Assembly: GCA_018402135.1 (NCBI GenBank)
Contig: JAGYJF010000006.1
Span: forward strand, 96,921 to 160,920
DNA from: Flavobacteriaceae bacterium
Lineage (GTDB): Bacteria; Bacteroidota; Bacteroidia; Flavobacteriales; Flavobacteriaceae
Reading direction: 5' to 3'
DNA: 64,000 nucleotides
Under the pieces are notes generated by a model. That model saw nothing but the letters and a program-made list of their open reading frames with translations, had not been told where the DNA came from and made no database searches. Both the position numbers and the translations under genes were made by a program. Shown piece after piece: positions 35,526 through 45,262 of this stretch (positions are counted from its first letter, which is position 1; every line of letters starts with the position of its first letter).

Positions 35526-37463
35526 ATGTTTAAAAAAATCTGTATTGTAATTTGGTTGTTTATCTCAGTTGTCGGCAACGCTCAAATAAACAACGATGAA
35601 GTTCTTTTCACTGTTGAAAATACGCCAATTACCATTTCTGAATTCAAGAGAGTTTATAACAAAAATTTAGATTTGGTCAAGGACGAAAGTCAGAAGGATA
35701 TTGATAATTACTTGCAACTTTACATTAATTATCAGCTCAAATTAAAAGAAGCCAAGCGTTTAAAATTTGATGAGGAAGCTTCTTACACGAGAGAATTTGA
35801 GTCCTATAAAAAACAATTGCTAAAAAATTATAGTTCAGATGCTGAGGTTACCGATGAATTGGTAAAAGAAGCTTACGATAGAACGGCTTTTGATATTGAC
35901 GCTTCGCACATTTTGGTACGCATCGATCTGGCAGAAAAGGATACAACTTTAGCCTATAACAAAATTAAAACCTTTAGAGAAAGAGCTTTAAATGAAGGTT
36001 TTGACAACGTGCGAGCTTTGGTTCACGACGGTCAAACTATATACGGTGAAGAATTGGGTTATTTTTCAGCCTTTAAAATGGTGTACGATTTTGAGACCGT
36101 AGCTTATAATACCAATGTTGGAGAAATTTCTCAACCTTTCCGCACACAGTTTGGTTACCATATTGTAAATGTGAAAGATAAACGGCCTTCAAGAGGTGAG
36201 GTTTCGGTGGCTCATATAATGGTTTCACTAAATCAAACCGATGAATCCGTAGATCCAGAAGTTCGAATTAACGAAATTTATAAAAAATTAAATCAAGGTG
36301 AAACGTTTGAAGCCTTGGCTAAACAATTTTCCGACGATAAAAGTTCTTCTAATAAAGGTGGTGCTTTGGCGCCATTTAAAGGCGGGCAGTTAAGTGCGAT
36401 AGAATTTGAAGATGTGGCATTTTCACTTCAGCAAAAAAACGAGGTGTCTAAACCTTTTAAAACACAATACGGATGGCATATTGTTAAATTGATTGATAAA
36501 AAATCATTGCAATCGTTTGAAGAATTAAAACCTGAATTGCAAAGCCGCGTACAACGTGACTCACGTTCAAAATTAATCAATAAGGCTTTGGTTAATAAGC
36601 TAAAATCCAAATACAATATAAACGAAAAATCAAAAAATTTAAGCTCTTTCGAAAGCATTTTAACACCTGAATTTTTCGCCAGAACTTGGCGCGTACCTGA
36701 AACTATTGAAGACACTGTAATGTTTCAAATTGATAGTATCAACTACAGTTCAAAAGATTTTGCACAACACCTAGAAACCAGCCAAAAAAGTTATTTTGGT
36801 AAAACAACCGATTTCGCTTATTTGATTGAAGCTGAATATAACAATTTTCTAGATGCTAGTATTTTAAAGTATCATGAAGACAATTTAGAGTTCACAAATT
36901 CTGAATTTGCAAGTATTTTAAATGAATACAGGGATGGATTGCTGTTATTCGATTTAATGGAAAAGGAAGTTTGGAACAAAGCCATGAAAGATTCTGTTGG
37001 TTTACTAAACTATTATGAAAATCATAAATCTGATTACAATTGGGAAGAAAGAATTGATGTTGTGATTGCAACTTCGGCCAGCAAGAGTGATGCTGAAATA
37101 GCTTTAAAAATGCTTCAAGATGGCGTTCTTGTTGATGCTATCAATACCAAATTAAATAATAACAATCAGCAGAAAGTAATTTTCACCAAAGGCATTTATG
37201 CCACAAATCACGAAAAATTACCATCAGACCTAGAAATTGCGAAGGGCATTTCAAAAATATACAGTCACAATGAGGCTTATCATGTGTTTTTAATTAATGA
37301 CATACTTCCTGTAACTACCAAAACCTTTGAAGAAGCGCGAGGTAAAGTGGTGAACGACTATCAAAATCAAATAGAAAACCAATGGATTGAAGACCTGCGT
37401 TCCCGATTTAAGGTCACAGTAAATGATAAGGTTCTTAAAAAAGTAAAATCACAGTTAAAATAA
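35526..37463 (+). CDS. periplasmic parvulin-type peptidyl-prolyl isomerase
   Basis: This is a 645-aa protein from ATG 35526 with a signal peptide (ICIVIWLFISVVGNAQ). A SurA-N-like helical region (about residues 20-115) precedes two PpiC/parvulin domains: the first around DASHILVRIDLAEKDT up to YHIVNVKDKRPS, the second around VAHIMVSLN up to YGWHIVKLIDKKS. The C-terminal half is helical and unassigned. It probably escorts outer-membrane proteins through the periplasm. It heads a run of three related genes and moxR with gaps or overlaps of 5, -38 and 6 bp. Confidence 0.92.
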   Translation: MFKKICIVIWLFISVVGNAQINNDEVLFTVENTPITISEFKRVYNKNLDLVKDESQKDIDNYLQLYINYQLKLKEAKRLKFDEEASYTREFESYKKQLLKNYSSDAEVTDELVKEAYDRTAFDIDASHILVRIDLAEKDTTLAYNKIKTFRERALNEGFDNVRALVHDGQTIYGEELGYFSAFKMVYDFETVAYNTNVGEISQPFRTQFGYHIVNVKDKRPSRGEVSVAHIMVSLNQTDESVDPEVRINEIYKKLNQGETFEALAKQFSDDKSSSNKGGALAPFKGGQLSAIEFEDVAFSLQQKNEVSKPFKTQYGWHIVKLIDKKSLQSFEELKPELQSRVQRDSRSKLINKALVNKLKSKYNINEKSKNLSSFESILTPEFFARTWRVPETIEDTVMFQIDSINYSSKDFAQHLETSQKSYFGKTTDFAYLIEAEYNNFLDASILKYHEDNLEFTNSEFASILNEYRDGLLLFDLMEKEVWNKAMKDSVGLLNYYENHKSDYNWEERIDVVIATSASKSDAEIALKMLQDGVLVDAINTKLNNNNQQKVIFTKGIYATNHEKLPSDLEIAKGISKIYSHNEAYHVFLINDILPVTTKTFEEARGKVVNDYQNQIENQWIEDLRSRFKVTVNDKVLKKVKSQLK

Positions 37464-37468
37464 TTTTT

Positions 37469-38323
37469 TTGAAATATCAAATCTTCATAGTATTGGTTTT
37501 GTTAGCCGTTTGTACTTCGTGCCAGTTTTTCAAGCCGTCATCGCCTGGCGAAGCAATAGCGAGAGTTAATGAAAGCTACTTATTTAAACAAGATTTGAAA
37601 GATGTAATTCCCGAAGGCATTTCTCAAGATGATAGTTTGGTAATAGTTTCAAACTATATCAACAAATGGGCCTTGCAAATTTTATTACAAACAGGAGCTG
37701 AACAAAATTTGCCCGACAAAAAACAAGAAGAATTCAATAAACTAGTCGTCCAATATAAAAATGATTTATACACAAAGGCCTATATTGAAGCCTTGGTAAG
37801 GCAAAATTTGGATGAAACGGTAAGTAAATCAGAATCAGAAGAAGTATACGAGCAAAATAAAGAATCGTTTAAACTAAATGAAGATTTATTGAAATTCAGA
37901 TATATAAAAATACCCAAAAACACCCTTAATTTAAATGAAGTTACCAAGCGCTTTAAGTCCTTTGATCTAGAAGACCGTCGCTATTTAGATTCTATTGCGG
38001 TACAGTTTAATGCTTATTCGCTTAACGATTCGGTTTGGATACGTTTTAGCCAAGCCATTGAAAAAATACCAGTTGTAACCATAAGCAATAAAAACGAACT
38101 GTTAAAAAAATCTAATTTCGTGCAACTCAAAGATTCATTAAACCTATATTTGATGCAGGTTAATGATGTTTTAGCTCCAAATGATTATGCACCATTAGAA
38201 TACGTTCAACCAACGGTTAATCAAATAGTTATTAATAAAAGAAAGCTTGAACTCATCAAGCAACTCGAAAATGATATCATTAAAGATGCAAACAGAAACA
38301 AAAAATTCGAAATCTATAATTAA
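37469..38323 (+). CDS. SurA-related lipoprotein without a clear isomerase core
   Basis: This 284-aa protein starts at TTG 37469, 5 bp after the previous gene. A lipobox is clear (FIVLVLLAVCTSCQFF, Cys at about 18). The helical part (about residues 30-130) resembles the chaperone region of SurA. Where a PpiC domain should begin the sequence reads LLKFRYIKIPKNTLN, and the later His, Gly and Phe landmarks of parvulins are absent. It is probably a chaperone-like member anchored at the inner leaflet of the outer membrane. Its 3' end overlaps the next gene by 38 nt. Confidence 0.8.
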   Translation: MKYQIFIVLVLLAVCTSCQFFKPSSPGEAIARVNESYLFKQDLKDVIPEGISQDDSLVIVSNYINKWALQILLQTGAEQNLPDKKQEEFNKLVVQYKNDLYTKAYIEALVRQNLDETVSKSESEEVYEQNKESFKLNEDLLKFRYIKIPKNTLNLNEVTKRFKSFDLEDRRYLDSIAVQFNAYSLNDSVWIRFSQAIEKIPVVTISNKNELLKKSNFVQLKDSLNLYLMQVNDVLAPNDYAPLEYVQPTVNQIVINKRKLELIKQLENDIIKDANRNKKFEIYN

Positions 38324-39731
38324 AAAGCAGTTACTGCTCACTGTGTTACTGTGTTTAGTTGGTTTTACCTGGTTAACTGCACAAGAAATTATTGAAGACA
38401 AAGTTAAGGAAGCAGCAGTTGATTCTATAAAAAGTACATCCAAGCAAAAAATTGATGGTGTGGCAGCCGTAATTGGAGATTTTATCTTGTTAGACTCTGA
38501 TATTGATAAGGAATATGCACAAATTCAAGCCGCTGGAGGTTCGGTAAAAGATTTTACCAGATGTGAACTTTTTGGAAAACTTTTGGAAGATAAACTATAC
38601 GCACATCATGCCATACAAGATAGTATTATGATAAATGAGTTAGAAATTCGTTCGGGTGTAGATCAGCAAATCGAGAGCTTTTTGGCGCAATCTGGTGGTA
38701 CCATTGATGAACTTTTAAAATTTTACAATAAATCTTCTGAAGCAGAACTTCGCGAAGAGATGGTTGAAATAAATAAAAACATGAAGCTTGCAGTTGATAT
38801 GCAGCGAAAAATTGTTGATGATATCGAAGTGACTCCTGAGGAAGTGCGTCAATTTTTCAACGATATTCCCAAAGACGAAAGACCTCGATTTGGCACAGAA
38901 TTGCATGTTGCTCAAATTGTAGTGATACCAAAAGTTAATGACGAAGAAGTTGATAAAGTTATCAATCAACTCAAACAATTTAAAGCCGATGTTGAGGATA
39001 ACGGTGCTAGTTTTACCTCTAAGGTAGTGCTATATACCGACGACGTTGCCTCAAAAAGATCAGGAGGAAAATATATTTTGAATAGAAAGCGACCTCAAAT
39101 GGTTAAGGAGTTTAGAGATGTTGCTTTTTCGCTCCAAGAAGGCGAAATTTCAGAACCATTCAAAACAGATTTCGGTTACCATATTATTTTCAAGGAAAAA
39201 GAACGTGGTCAAGAAATTGATGTAAGACATATTTTATTACGTCCAAAATTAACCCCGGATGCGATAAAGGAGGCCAAAGATAAAATTGAAACAGCACGCC
39301 AACGTATTATAGGTGGAGAACTAACTTTTGCCGAAGCAGCGCTCGAATATAGCGACGAAACCGAAACCAAATTTGAAGGTGGAAAGTTAATCAATCCTAT
39401 GACCCAAGATTTTAATTTTGAATTGACCAAAATGGATACGCAAATGTACACTGAAATTCAGGATTTAAAAGATGATGAGGTCAGTCCAGTTTTGCAAGAT
39501 GAAGACAGAATAAACGAAATCAAGTTTAAAGTTTTAATGGTCACCAATAGAATTGATGAACACGATGCCGATTTTTCAAAAGATTATTTAAAAATCAAGC
39601 GTTTGGCACTTCAAGAAAAACATCTTGATGCAATCGCCAAATGGCAAGATGAGAAAATCAACGATACTTATATCAAAATTAACGGTGAGCATAGAAAATG
39701 TAATTTCACTGGAAATTGGTTAAAAAATTAA
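38286..39731 (+). CDS. SurA-like peptidyl-prolyl cis-trans isomerase
   Basis: This is a 481-aa protein. I place the start at ATG 38286, which keeps a signal peptide (KQLLLTVLLCLVGFTWLTAQ) near the N-terminus; ATG 38271 or 38247 would add only polar residues. A SurA-N domain (VAAVIGDFILLDSDIDKEYA at about 55-75) precedes two PpiC domains: GTELHVAQIVVIPK up to FGYHIIFKEKERG, and IDVRHILLRPKL onward. It acts as a periplasmic chaperone/isomerase for outer-membrane proteins. Its start lies inside the lipoprotein gene. Confidence 0.92.
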   Translation: MQTETKNSKSIIKKQLLLTVLLCLVGFTWLTAQEIIEDKVKEAAVDSIKSTSKQKIDGVAAVIGDFILLDSDIDKEYAQIQAAGGSVKDFTRCELFGKLLEDKLYAHHAIQDSIMINELEIRSGVDQQIESFLAQSGGTIDELLKFYNKSSEAELREEMVEINKNMKLAVDMQRKIVDDIEVTPEEVRQFFNDIPKDERPRFGTELHVAQIVVIPKVNDEEVDKVINQLKQFKADVEDNGASFTSKVVLYTDDVASKRSGGKYILNRKRPQMVKEFRDVAFSLQEGEISEPFKTDFGYHIIFKEKERGQEIDVRHILLRPKLTPDAIKEAKDKIETARQRIIGGELTFAEAALEYSDETETKFEGGKLINPMTQDFNFELTKMDTQMYTEIQDLKDDEVSPVLQDEDRINEIKFKVLMVTNRIDEHDADFSKDYLKIKRLALQEKHLDAIAKWQDEKINDTYIKINGEHRKCNFTGNWLKN

Positions 39732-39737
39732 TATTAT

Positions 39738-40691
39738 ATGTCTGACGTTGCTGTAATTGAACAATTTGTAAAAAAATATAACGAGCTAAAAAAGGAAATT
39801 TCAAAGGTAATCATTGGTCAAGAGGAAGTTGTAGATCAAATATTAATTGCTATTTTTTCTGGAGGTCATGCACTATTAATTGGGGTTCCTGGTTTGGCAA
39901 AAACGTTGATGGTAAATACGATTTCGCAAGCCTTAGGTTTAGATTTCAAACGTATCCAGTTTACACCAGATTTAATGCCTAGTGATATTTTAGGTAGTGA
40001 GATCCTTGATGAAAATAGACACTTTAAATTTATCAAAGGACCTATTTTTGCCAATATAATTTTGGCAGATGAAATCAATAGAACACCTCCAAAAACCCAA
40101 GCAGCTTTGCTTGAGGCAATGCAAGAGCGCTCAGTGACTGTATCTGGGCACCGTTACCAGTTAGACCATCCGTATTTTGTATTGGCGACTCAAAACCCAA
40201 TTGAACAAGAAGGAACGTATCCTTTACCCGAAGCGCAATTGGACAGATTCATGTTTGCCATTAATTTAGAATATCCAACCTTTGAAGAAGAAGTACAAGT
40301 TGTTAAATCTACCACAACCGATGTGCAAGCTCAGGTTAATTCGCTTTTTCACGCACAAGAAATTATAGATTTTCAAAATGTAATTCGACGCATTCCAGTG
40401 GCGGATAATGTTATAGAATACGCCGTAAGAATGGTAAGTAAAACTAGACCAGCTTCAGAAAACAAAACAGAACTTGTAAAAGAGTATGTTGATTGGGGTG
40501 CCGGCCCAAGAGCTTCTCAAAATTTGATATTAGCGGCCAAAACACATGCCGCAATTAACGGTAAGTTTTCACCAGATATTGAAAACATCCAAGCCATAGC
40601 CAAAAGTGTATTGAGACACCGTATCATTAAAAATTACAAAGCCGAAGCCGAAGGTATTTCAGATGAGCATATAATTGAAAGTTTGTTTTAA
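39738..40691 (+). CDS. MoxR-family AAA+ ATPase (second copy)
   Basis: This 317-aa protein has Walker A GVPGLAKT at about residues 49-56, then RIQFTPDLMPSDILGSEIL, Walker B IILADEINRTPPKTQ and the lid domain. Unlike the copy at 874-1923 it has no acidic N-terminal extension. It follows the SurA-like gene by 6 bp and so is probably expressed with the periplasmic chaperones. No VWA or DUF58 partner is adjacent here. Confidence 0.94.
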   Translation: MSDVAVIEQFVKKYNELKKEISKVIIGQEEVVDQILIAIFSGGHALLIGVPGLAKTLMVNTISQALGLDFKRIQFTPDLMPSDILGSEILDENRHFKFIKGPIFANIILADEINRTPPKTQAALLEAMQERSVTVSGHRYQLDHPYFVLATQNPIEQEGTYPLPEAQLDRFMFAINLEYPTFEEEVQVVKSTTTDVQAQVNSLFHAQEIIDFQNVIRRIPVADNVIEYAVRMVSKTRPASENKTELVKEYVDWGAGPRASQNLILAAKTHAAINGKFSPDIENIQAIAKSVLRHRIIKNYKAEAEGISDEHIIESLF

Positions 40692-40916
40692 TTATATCCA
40701 AGTATAAGTCTGTATCACACTGATTTTTTAAGCTATTTACTGCTTAACAAGTGGTAATAATCAAAATTAAGACGGGATTATTTTGACGATTTAAAAAATT
40801 TACACCCTAAAAAATGCGAAATTCATTAATATAGCTTTAATTAAGTGTAATTATTTAAATATAATGCAATGAAATTTAGTTTTTGTTACATATTTTTAAT
40901 TTTATTTTGGTTTTCG

Positions 40917-40924
40917 TACCTTTG
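40917..40924 (+). promoter_or_regulatory. -7 box of the aconitase gene
   Basis: TACCTTTG fits TAnnTTTG, 33 nt before the ATG. The region at the expected -33 is T-rich without an exact TTTG. The 265 bp between moxR and this gene hold nothing else I can name. Confidence 0.5.
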
Positions 40925-40956
40925 CAACACTTAAAAATAACTCTAACTTATAATAT

Positions 40957-43227
40957 ATGGCATTCGATATTGACATGATAAAAGAGGTTTACGGCCAAAT
41001 TGCAGAACGTGTGGATAAAGCACGCAATGTGGTTGGCAAACCATTGACACTTTCAGAGAAAATTTTATACGCACATCTTTGGGATGGTGCAACCAACAAG
41101 GCATTTACAAGAGGAAAAGATTATGTAGATTTTGCTCCAGACCGTATCGCATGTCAAGATGCTACGGCACAAATGGCATTATTACAATTTATGCAAGCCG
41201 GAAAAGATAAAGTTGCAGTGCCAACCACTGTACATTGTGATCATTTAATTCAAGCTAAAGATGGCGCGGCAACAGATTTAAAACATGCTAATAACGTTAG
41301 CAGTGAGGTGTTCAATTTTTTAGAGTCTGTATCGAATAAATATGGTATCGGATTTTGGAAACCAGGTGCTGGTATTATACATCAAGTTGTTTTAGAAAAT
41401 TATGCATTCCCTGGTGGCATGATGATAGGTACCGATTCTCATACAGTAAATGCGGGTGGTCTTGGTATGATTGCCATAGGCGTTGGCGGTGCAGATGCTG
41501 TAGATGTTATGGCCGGAATGGCTTGGGAACTGAAGTTTCCAAAACTAATAGGTGTTAGGTTAACAGGTAAATTGTCAGGATGGACTGCACCAAAAGATGT
41601 TATCCTTAAGGTTGCTGAAATTCTTACTGTTAAAGGTGGAACAGGTGCCGTTGTAGAATATTTTGGACCAGGGGCAATCTCAATGTCTTGTACTGGTAAA
41701 GGAACGATTTGTAATATGGGAGCAGAAATTGGTGCAACAACTTCCACCTTTGGATATGACGAATCTATGGAGCGTTATTTACGTGCAACCGACCGTGAGG
41801 ATGTTGCCGACGCAGCCAATAAAGTTAAAGAATATTTAACAGCTGATCCTGAGGTTTACGCAAATCCGGAAGCTTATTTTGATCAGGTAATTGATATTAA
41901 TTTATCAGAATTAGGCCCTCTATTAAACGGACCGTTTACGCCAGATTTATCAACAACCGTTGGTAAAGAAATGACAGAGAAAGCAACAGCGAACGAATGG
42001 CCAATGCAAGTAGAATGGGGGTTAATTGGTTCTTGTACCAATTCATCTTATGAAGATTTATCGCGTGCGGCATCAATTGCGCAACAAGCATTAGATAAAG
42101 GATTGAAAACCAAAGCAGAATTTGGAATCAATCCGGGTTCGGAGCAAGTAAGATATACTGCCGATCGCGATGGCATTCTTCAAGTTTTTGAAAAATTAGG
42201 AGCCACAATTTTTACCAATGCTTGTGGACCTTGTATCGGACAGTGGGCGCGCTACAGCGATCCTAAAAATGCTCCAAAAAATAGTATTGTACATTCTTTC
42301 AACCGAAATTTTGCCAAGCGTGCTGATGGCAATCCAAATACGCATGCCTTTGTTGCTTCACCTGAAATAACTGCTGCTATCGCTATTGCTGGACGTTTAG
42401 ATTTTAACCCGATGACGGATAAATTAATAAATGAAAACGGTCAAGAGGTAATGCTAGACGAACCAACTGGATGGGAACTACCTCCGAAAGGCTTCGAAGT
42501 AAAAGACAATGGCTATTTAGCACCCAAAGAAGACGGAAGCGACGTGGTTGTTAAAGTGTCAAAAGAATCTGAAAGATTGCAGTTATTAGAACCCTTTTTG
42601 CCACTTGGAGATACGATTACCGGTGCTAAATTATTGATAAAGGCTTTTGGCAAATGTACTACAGACCATATTTCTATGGCTGGACCTTGGTTACGCTATC
42701 GCGGACATTTAGATAATATTGCCAATAATACATTAATAGGTGCTGTGAACGCTTTCAATAAGCAAACTAATTTTGTGAAAAACCAGCTAACTGGTGACTA
42801 TGGTGGTGTTCCAGATGTACAGCGTGAATATAAAAAAGCGGGAATCAAAACCATCGTTGTCGGTGATCATAATTATGGCGAAGGTTCTTCAAGAGAACAT
42901 GCCGCTATGCAACCTAGACATTTAGGTGTTGCGGCTGTTTTGGTAAAATCATTTGCGCGTATTCACGAAACTAACCTTAAAAAACAAGGGATGTTAGGCT
43001 TAACTTTTGCCAATGAAAATGATTATGATTTGATTAAAGAAGATGATACTTTCAACTTTTTAGATTTAAATCAATTTGCTCCAAATAAAACACTTACTAT
43101 TGAAGCTGTGCATAAAGATGGCAGTAAGGATATTATTGTAACGAACCATACTTACAATGATGCTCAAATTGCTTGGTATAAAGAAGGCTCTGCATTAAAT
43201 TTAATTAAAAGGCAAAATAACGCATAG
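40957..43227 (+). CDS. aconitate hydratase (mitochondrial type)
   Basis: This 756-aa protein carries the 4Fe-4S ligands in [11 protein letters not shown] and [12 protein letters not shown] and the substrate-binding [20 protein letters not shown]. The swivel domain at the C-terminus has [19 protein letters not shown]. Length and motif wording match the mitochondrial-type aconitase used in Bacteroidota rather than E. coli AcnA or AcnB. It interconverts citrate and isocitrate in the TCA cycle. It is monocistronic, with a strong terminator downstream. Confidence 0.96.
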   Translation: MAFDIDMIKEVYGQIAERVDKARNVVGKPLTLSEKILYAHLWDGATNKAFTRGKDYVDFAPDRIACQDATAQMALLQFMQAGKDKVAVPTTVHCDHLIQAKDGAATDLKHANNVSSEVFNFLESVSNKYGIGFWKPGAGIIHQVVLENYAFPGGMMIGTDSHTVNAGGLGMIAIGVGGADAVDVMAGMAWELKFPKLIGVRLTGKLSGWTAPKDVILKVAEILTVKGGTGAVVEYFGPGAISMSCTGKGTICNMGAEIGATTSTFGYDESMERYLRATDREDVADAANKVKEYLTADPEVYANPEAYFDQVIDINLSELGPLLNGPFTPDLSTTVGKEMTEKATANEWPMQVEWGLIGSCTNSSYEDLSRAASIAQQALDKGLKTKAEFGINPGSEQVRYTADRDGILQVFEKLGATIFTNACGPCIGQWARYSDPKNAPKNSIVHSFNRNFAKRADGNPNTHAFVASPEITAAIAIAGRLDFNPMTDKLINENGQEVMLDEPTGWELPPKGFEVKDNGYLAPKEDGSDVVVKVSKESERLQLLEPFLPLGDTITGAKLLIKAFGKCTTDHISMAGPWLRYRGHLDNIANNTLIGAVNAFNKQTNFVKNQLTGDYGGVPDVQREYKKAGIKTIVVGDHNYGEGSSREHAAMQPRHLGVAAVLVKSFARIHETNLKKQGMLGLTFANENDYDLIKEDDTFNFLDLNQFAPNKTLTIEAVHKDGSKDIIVTNHTYNDAQIAWYKEGSALNLIKRQNNA

Positions 43228-43256
43228 TTTAGAAGCATTTAAATTGAAATATCAAT

Positions 43257-43288
43257 AAGGCTCTTAATTAAAGTTAAGAGCTTTTTTT
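43257..43288 (+). terminator. terminator of the aconitase gene
   Basis: The stem GCTCTTAA / TTAAGAGC with a 6-nt loop is extended by AAG-TTT pairs and followed by seven T. Confidence 0.85.
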
Positions 43289-43340
43289 ATGTAAATTGTA
43301 TATTAAAATCTCGTCTAAAGTGGGTATAGAATCCAAACGC

Positions 43341-43922
43341 ATGAATGAAAAAGGCAAGCCAAAAAAGAAGAAGTCACAACTTAGTAATATTCTATTTTTA
43401 ATTGCAATAGTGTTGCTTATTGTGCCACAAACCAGAATACCAATTCAAATTGCGTTACACAAAGTAGTTGGTGCATTTGGCCCATCAGTAAAATCTGATG
43501 ACGACGCGGTTACTTTAGATAATTATAATTGGCAATTAATAAACGATCGTGGCGAACAATTTGATTTTAATGATGCAAAAAACAAAGTAGTTATAATTAA
43601 CTTTTGGGCTACTTGGTGCCCGCCATGTATTGCCGAAATGCCAAGTTTAAACAAATTGTATAAAGCTTACGAGGATAAAGTAATTTTGCTTTATGTTTCA
43701 GATGAAGCTAACGAAACCCTATTAAAATTTAAGGATAAAAACGATTATAACTTCCCGGTGTATCATTCAATAGCGGCGTTGCCTTCAGAATTTGATGTAA
43801 CTTCAATTCCAAGAACTTTTGTAATAGATAAAAAGGGTAGAGTAGTGGTTGATAAAACTGGTGCCGCTAATTGGTTTAGTAACAACTTTAAAGAGGAACT
43901 TGACAAGTTAATTGCAGATTAG
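43341..43922 (+). CDS. membrane-anchored TlpA-like thiol-disulfide oxidoreductase
   Basis: This is a 193-aa protein from ATG 43341; the upstream in-frame start at 43296 adds residues of no conservation and is close to the terminator. A basic N-terminus (NEKGKPKKKKSQ) precedes one membrane helix (ILFLIAIVLLIVPQTRIPI). The thioredoxin-fold domain carries INFWATWCPPCIAEMPSL, with CxxC being Cys-Pro-Pro-Cys, and later FDVTSIPRTFVIDKKG with the cis-Pro. It reduces periplasmic thiols, for instance in cytochrome c maturation. The stop overlaps the convergent crtZ stop by 4 nt. Confidence 0.92.
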   Translation: MNEKGKPKKKKSQLSNILFLIAIVLLIVPQTRIPIQIALHKVVGAFGPSVKSDDDAVTLDNYNWQLINDRGEQFDFNDAKNKVVIINFWATWCPPCIAEMPSLNKLYKAYEDKVILLYVSDEANETLLKFKDKNDYNFPVYHSIAALPSEFDVTSIPRTFVIDKKGRVVVDKTGAANWFSNNFKEELDKLIAD

Positions 43923-44368
43923 TTTTTGAAATACTTAAAAGGAACAATCAGCATACCGAAATTTTCACCTTTGTTTTTTCCCAAATGTTTGTGATGAATT
44001 TTATGTGCTCGTCGTACACCACGTGCATAGGCATTATCGATATTTCTCAGCCACTTAAAACGTTGGTGAATAAAGACATCGTGAACAATAAAATAAGCTA
44101 AACCGTAAGCCATGATACCTATTCCAATGGGCAAGAAATACCACAAACTATAGGTAGACCAAAAATACCAGCAGCTCATACTAACAACAGCATAAAAAAT
44201 AAAAAAGGCGTCGTTACGTTCAAACCAGCTTTTGTGATCTTTGTGGTGGTGATCTCGGTGTAAAGTCCACAAATAACCATGCATAATATATTTATGTGTA
44301 AACCACGCATTAAATTCCATGATTAAAAAAGTGGCAATAAAGACTAATATCCAAAGTGCTGTTTGCAT
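43919..44368 (-). CDS. crtZ: beta-carotene hydroxylase
   Basis: This 149-aa membrane di-iron hydroxylase has its histidine boxes in order: FTHKYIMHG, LHRDHHHKDH, HDVFIHQRF and RRAHKIHHKHLG. Three or four membrane helices surround them. It adds the 3-hydroxyl group to beta-ionone rings, giving zeaxanthin from beta-carotene or the 3-OH of saproxanthin. It is the last gene of the carH-like/crtI/crtB/crtZ operon, 9 bp after crtB. Length is normal for bacterial CrtZ. Confidence 0.94.
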   Translation of the reverse strand: MQTALWILVFIATFLIMEFNAWFTHKYIMHGYLWTLHRDHHHKDHKSWFERNDAFFIFYAVVSMSCWYFWSTYSLWYFLPIGIGIMAYGLAYFIVHDVFIHQRFKWLRNIDNAYARGVRRAHKIHHKHLGKNKGENFGMLIVPFKYFKN

Positions 44369-44377
44369 ACTACAGTT

Positions 44378-45217
44378 TTACATTAAATTTAATTGATATT
44401 TTACATAACTCCTAGTTAGAAGCTCTACCTTTTTGTAATTTGGAACTCTAATACGGGTAGATTTAATTTCCAAAGCTGGTGTATTCTTAAGCTTTTCTAA
44501 CAGTTTGTTGTAATACCTATAAGCCATAAAAACACCAAATTTTGCCTCTAAAGGAAGATTTTTAATGCCTGCTAACCCTTTTTCGAAATCTGCTTCAATG
44601 TCTTTTATTATGAGCAATTTTGCGGCTTCATCTAAATGATTAAGATCGGTATTTGGAAAATATGTTCTGCTCAAATCTTCAAAATCTGCTTTTAAATCTC
44701 TTAAAAAATTAACCTTTTGAAAAGCGGAGCCTAAACTCATGGCGGCATCTTTCAATTCGTCGTATTTTTGATGATCGCCTTTTACAAAAACTTTTAAACA
44801 CATTAAACCCACAACATCGGCCGAACCATAAATGTAAGCCTTGTATTCTTCTTCGGTTAAGTACGTTTGTTTGTGTAAATCTAAACTCATACTTTTCATG
44901 AAAGCATCTACTAGGTGTTTGTCAATATTGTATTTATGATATGTTTCTTGAAACGAATTTAAAATAGGATTCAAACTAATTTTATGCTCAAGGGCATATT
45001 CTAAGTCTTCTGAAAAACGTTTAAATAAAATTTCCTTATCGAAGTCGTGAAACGTATCAACTATTTCATCGGCAAACCTTACAAAGCCGTAAATGTTGTA
45101 AATGTCCTGCCTGATTGTTTCAGACAACATTTTAGTAGCCATAGAAAATGACGTGCTGTAAGATTGGGTAACCAACTTACTACATTGTCTAGAAACCGAA
45201 TCGAATAGTGTTTTCAT
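44378..45217 (-). CDS. crtB: phytoene synthase
   Basis: This 279-aa squalene/phytoene synthase family protein has the two Asp-rich motifs: RFADEIVDTFHD at about residues 45-56 and NFLRDLKADFEDL at about 169-181, and YIYGSADVVGLMCLKVF between them. It condenses two GGPP to phytoene. It is 45 bp downstream of crtI and 9 bp upstream of crtZ. The GGPP synthase gene (crtE) is not in this window. Confidence 0.95.
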   Translation of the reverse strand: MKTLFDSVSRQCSKLVTQSYSTSFSMATKMLSETIRQDIYNIYGFVRFADEIVDTFHDFDKEILFKRFSEDLEYALEHKISLNPILNSFQETYHKYNIDKHLVDAFMKSMSLDLHKQTYLTEEEYKAYIYGSADVVGLMCLKVFVKGDHQKYDELKDAAMSLGSAFQKVNFLRDLKADFEDLSRTYFPNTDLNHLDEAAKLLIIKDIEADFEKGLAGIKNLPLEAKFGVFMAYRYYNKLLEKLKNTPALEIKSTRIRVPNYKKVELLTRSYVKYQLNLM

Positions 45218-45262
45218 TTGTTATGACTTAAAATCATTTCTTTTAGTAGCAATATAGTTTTT

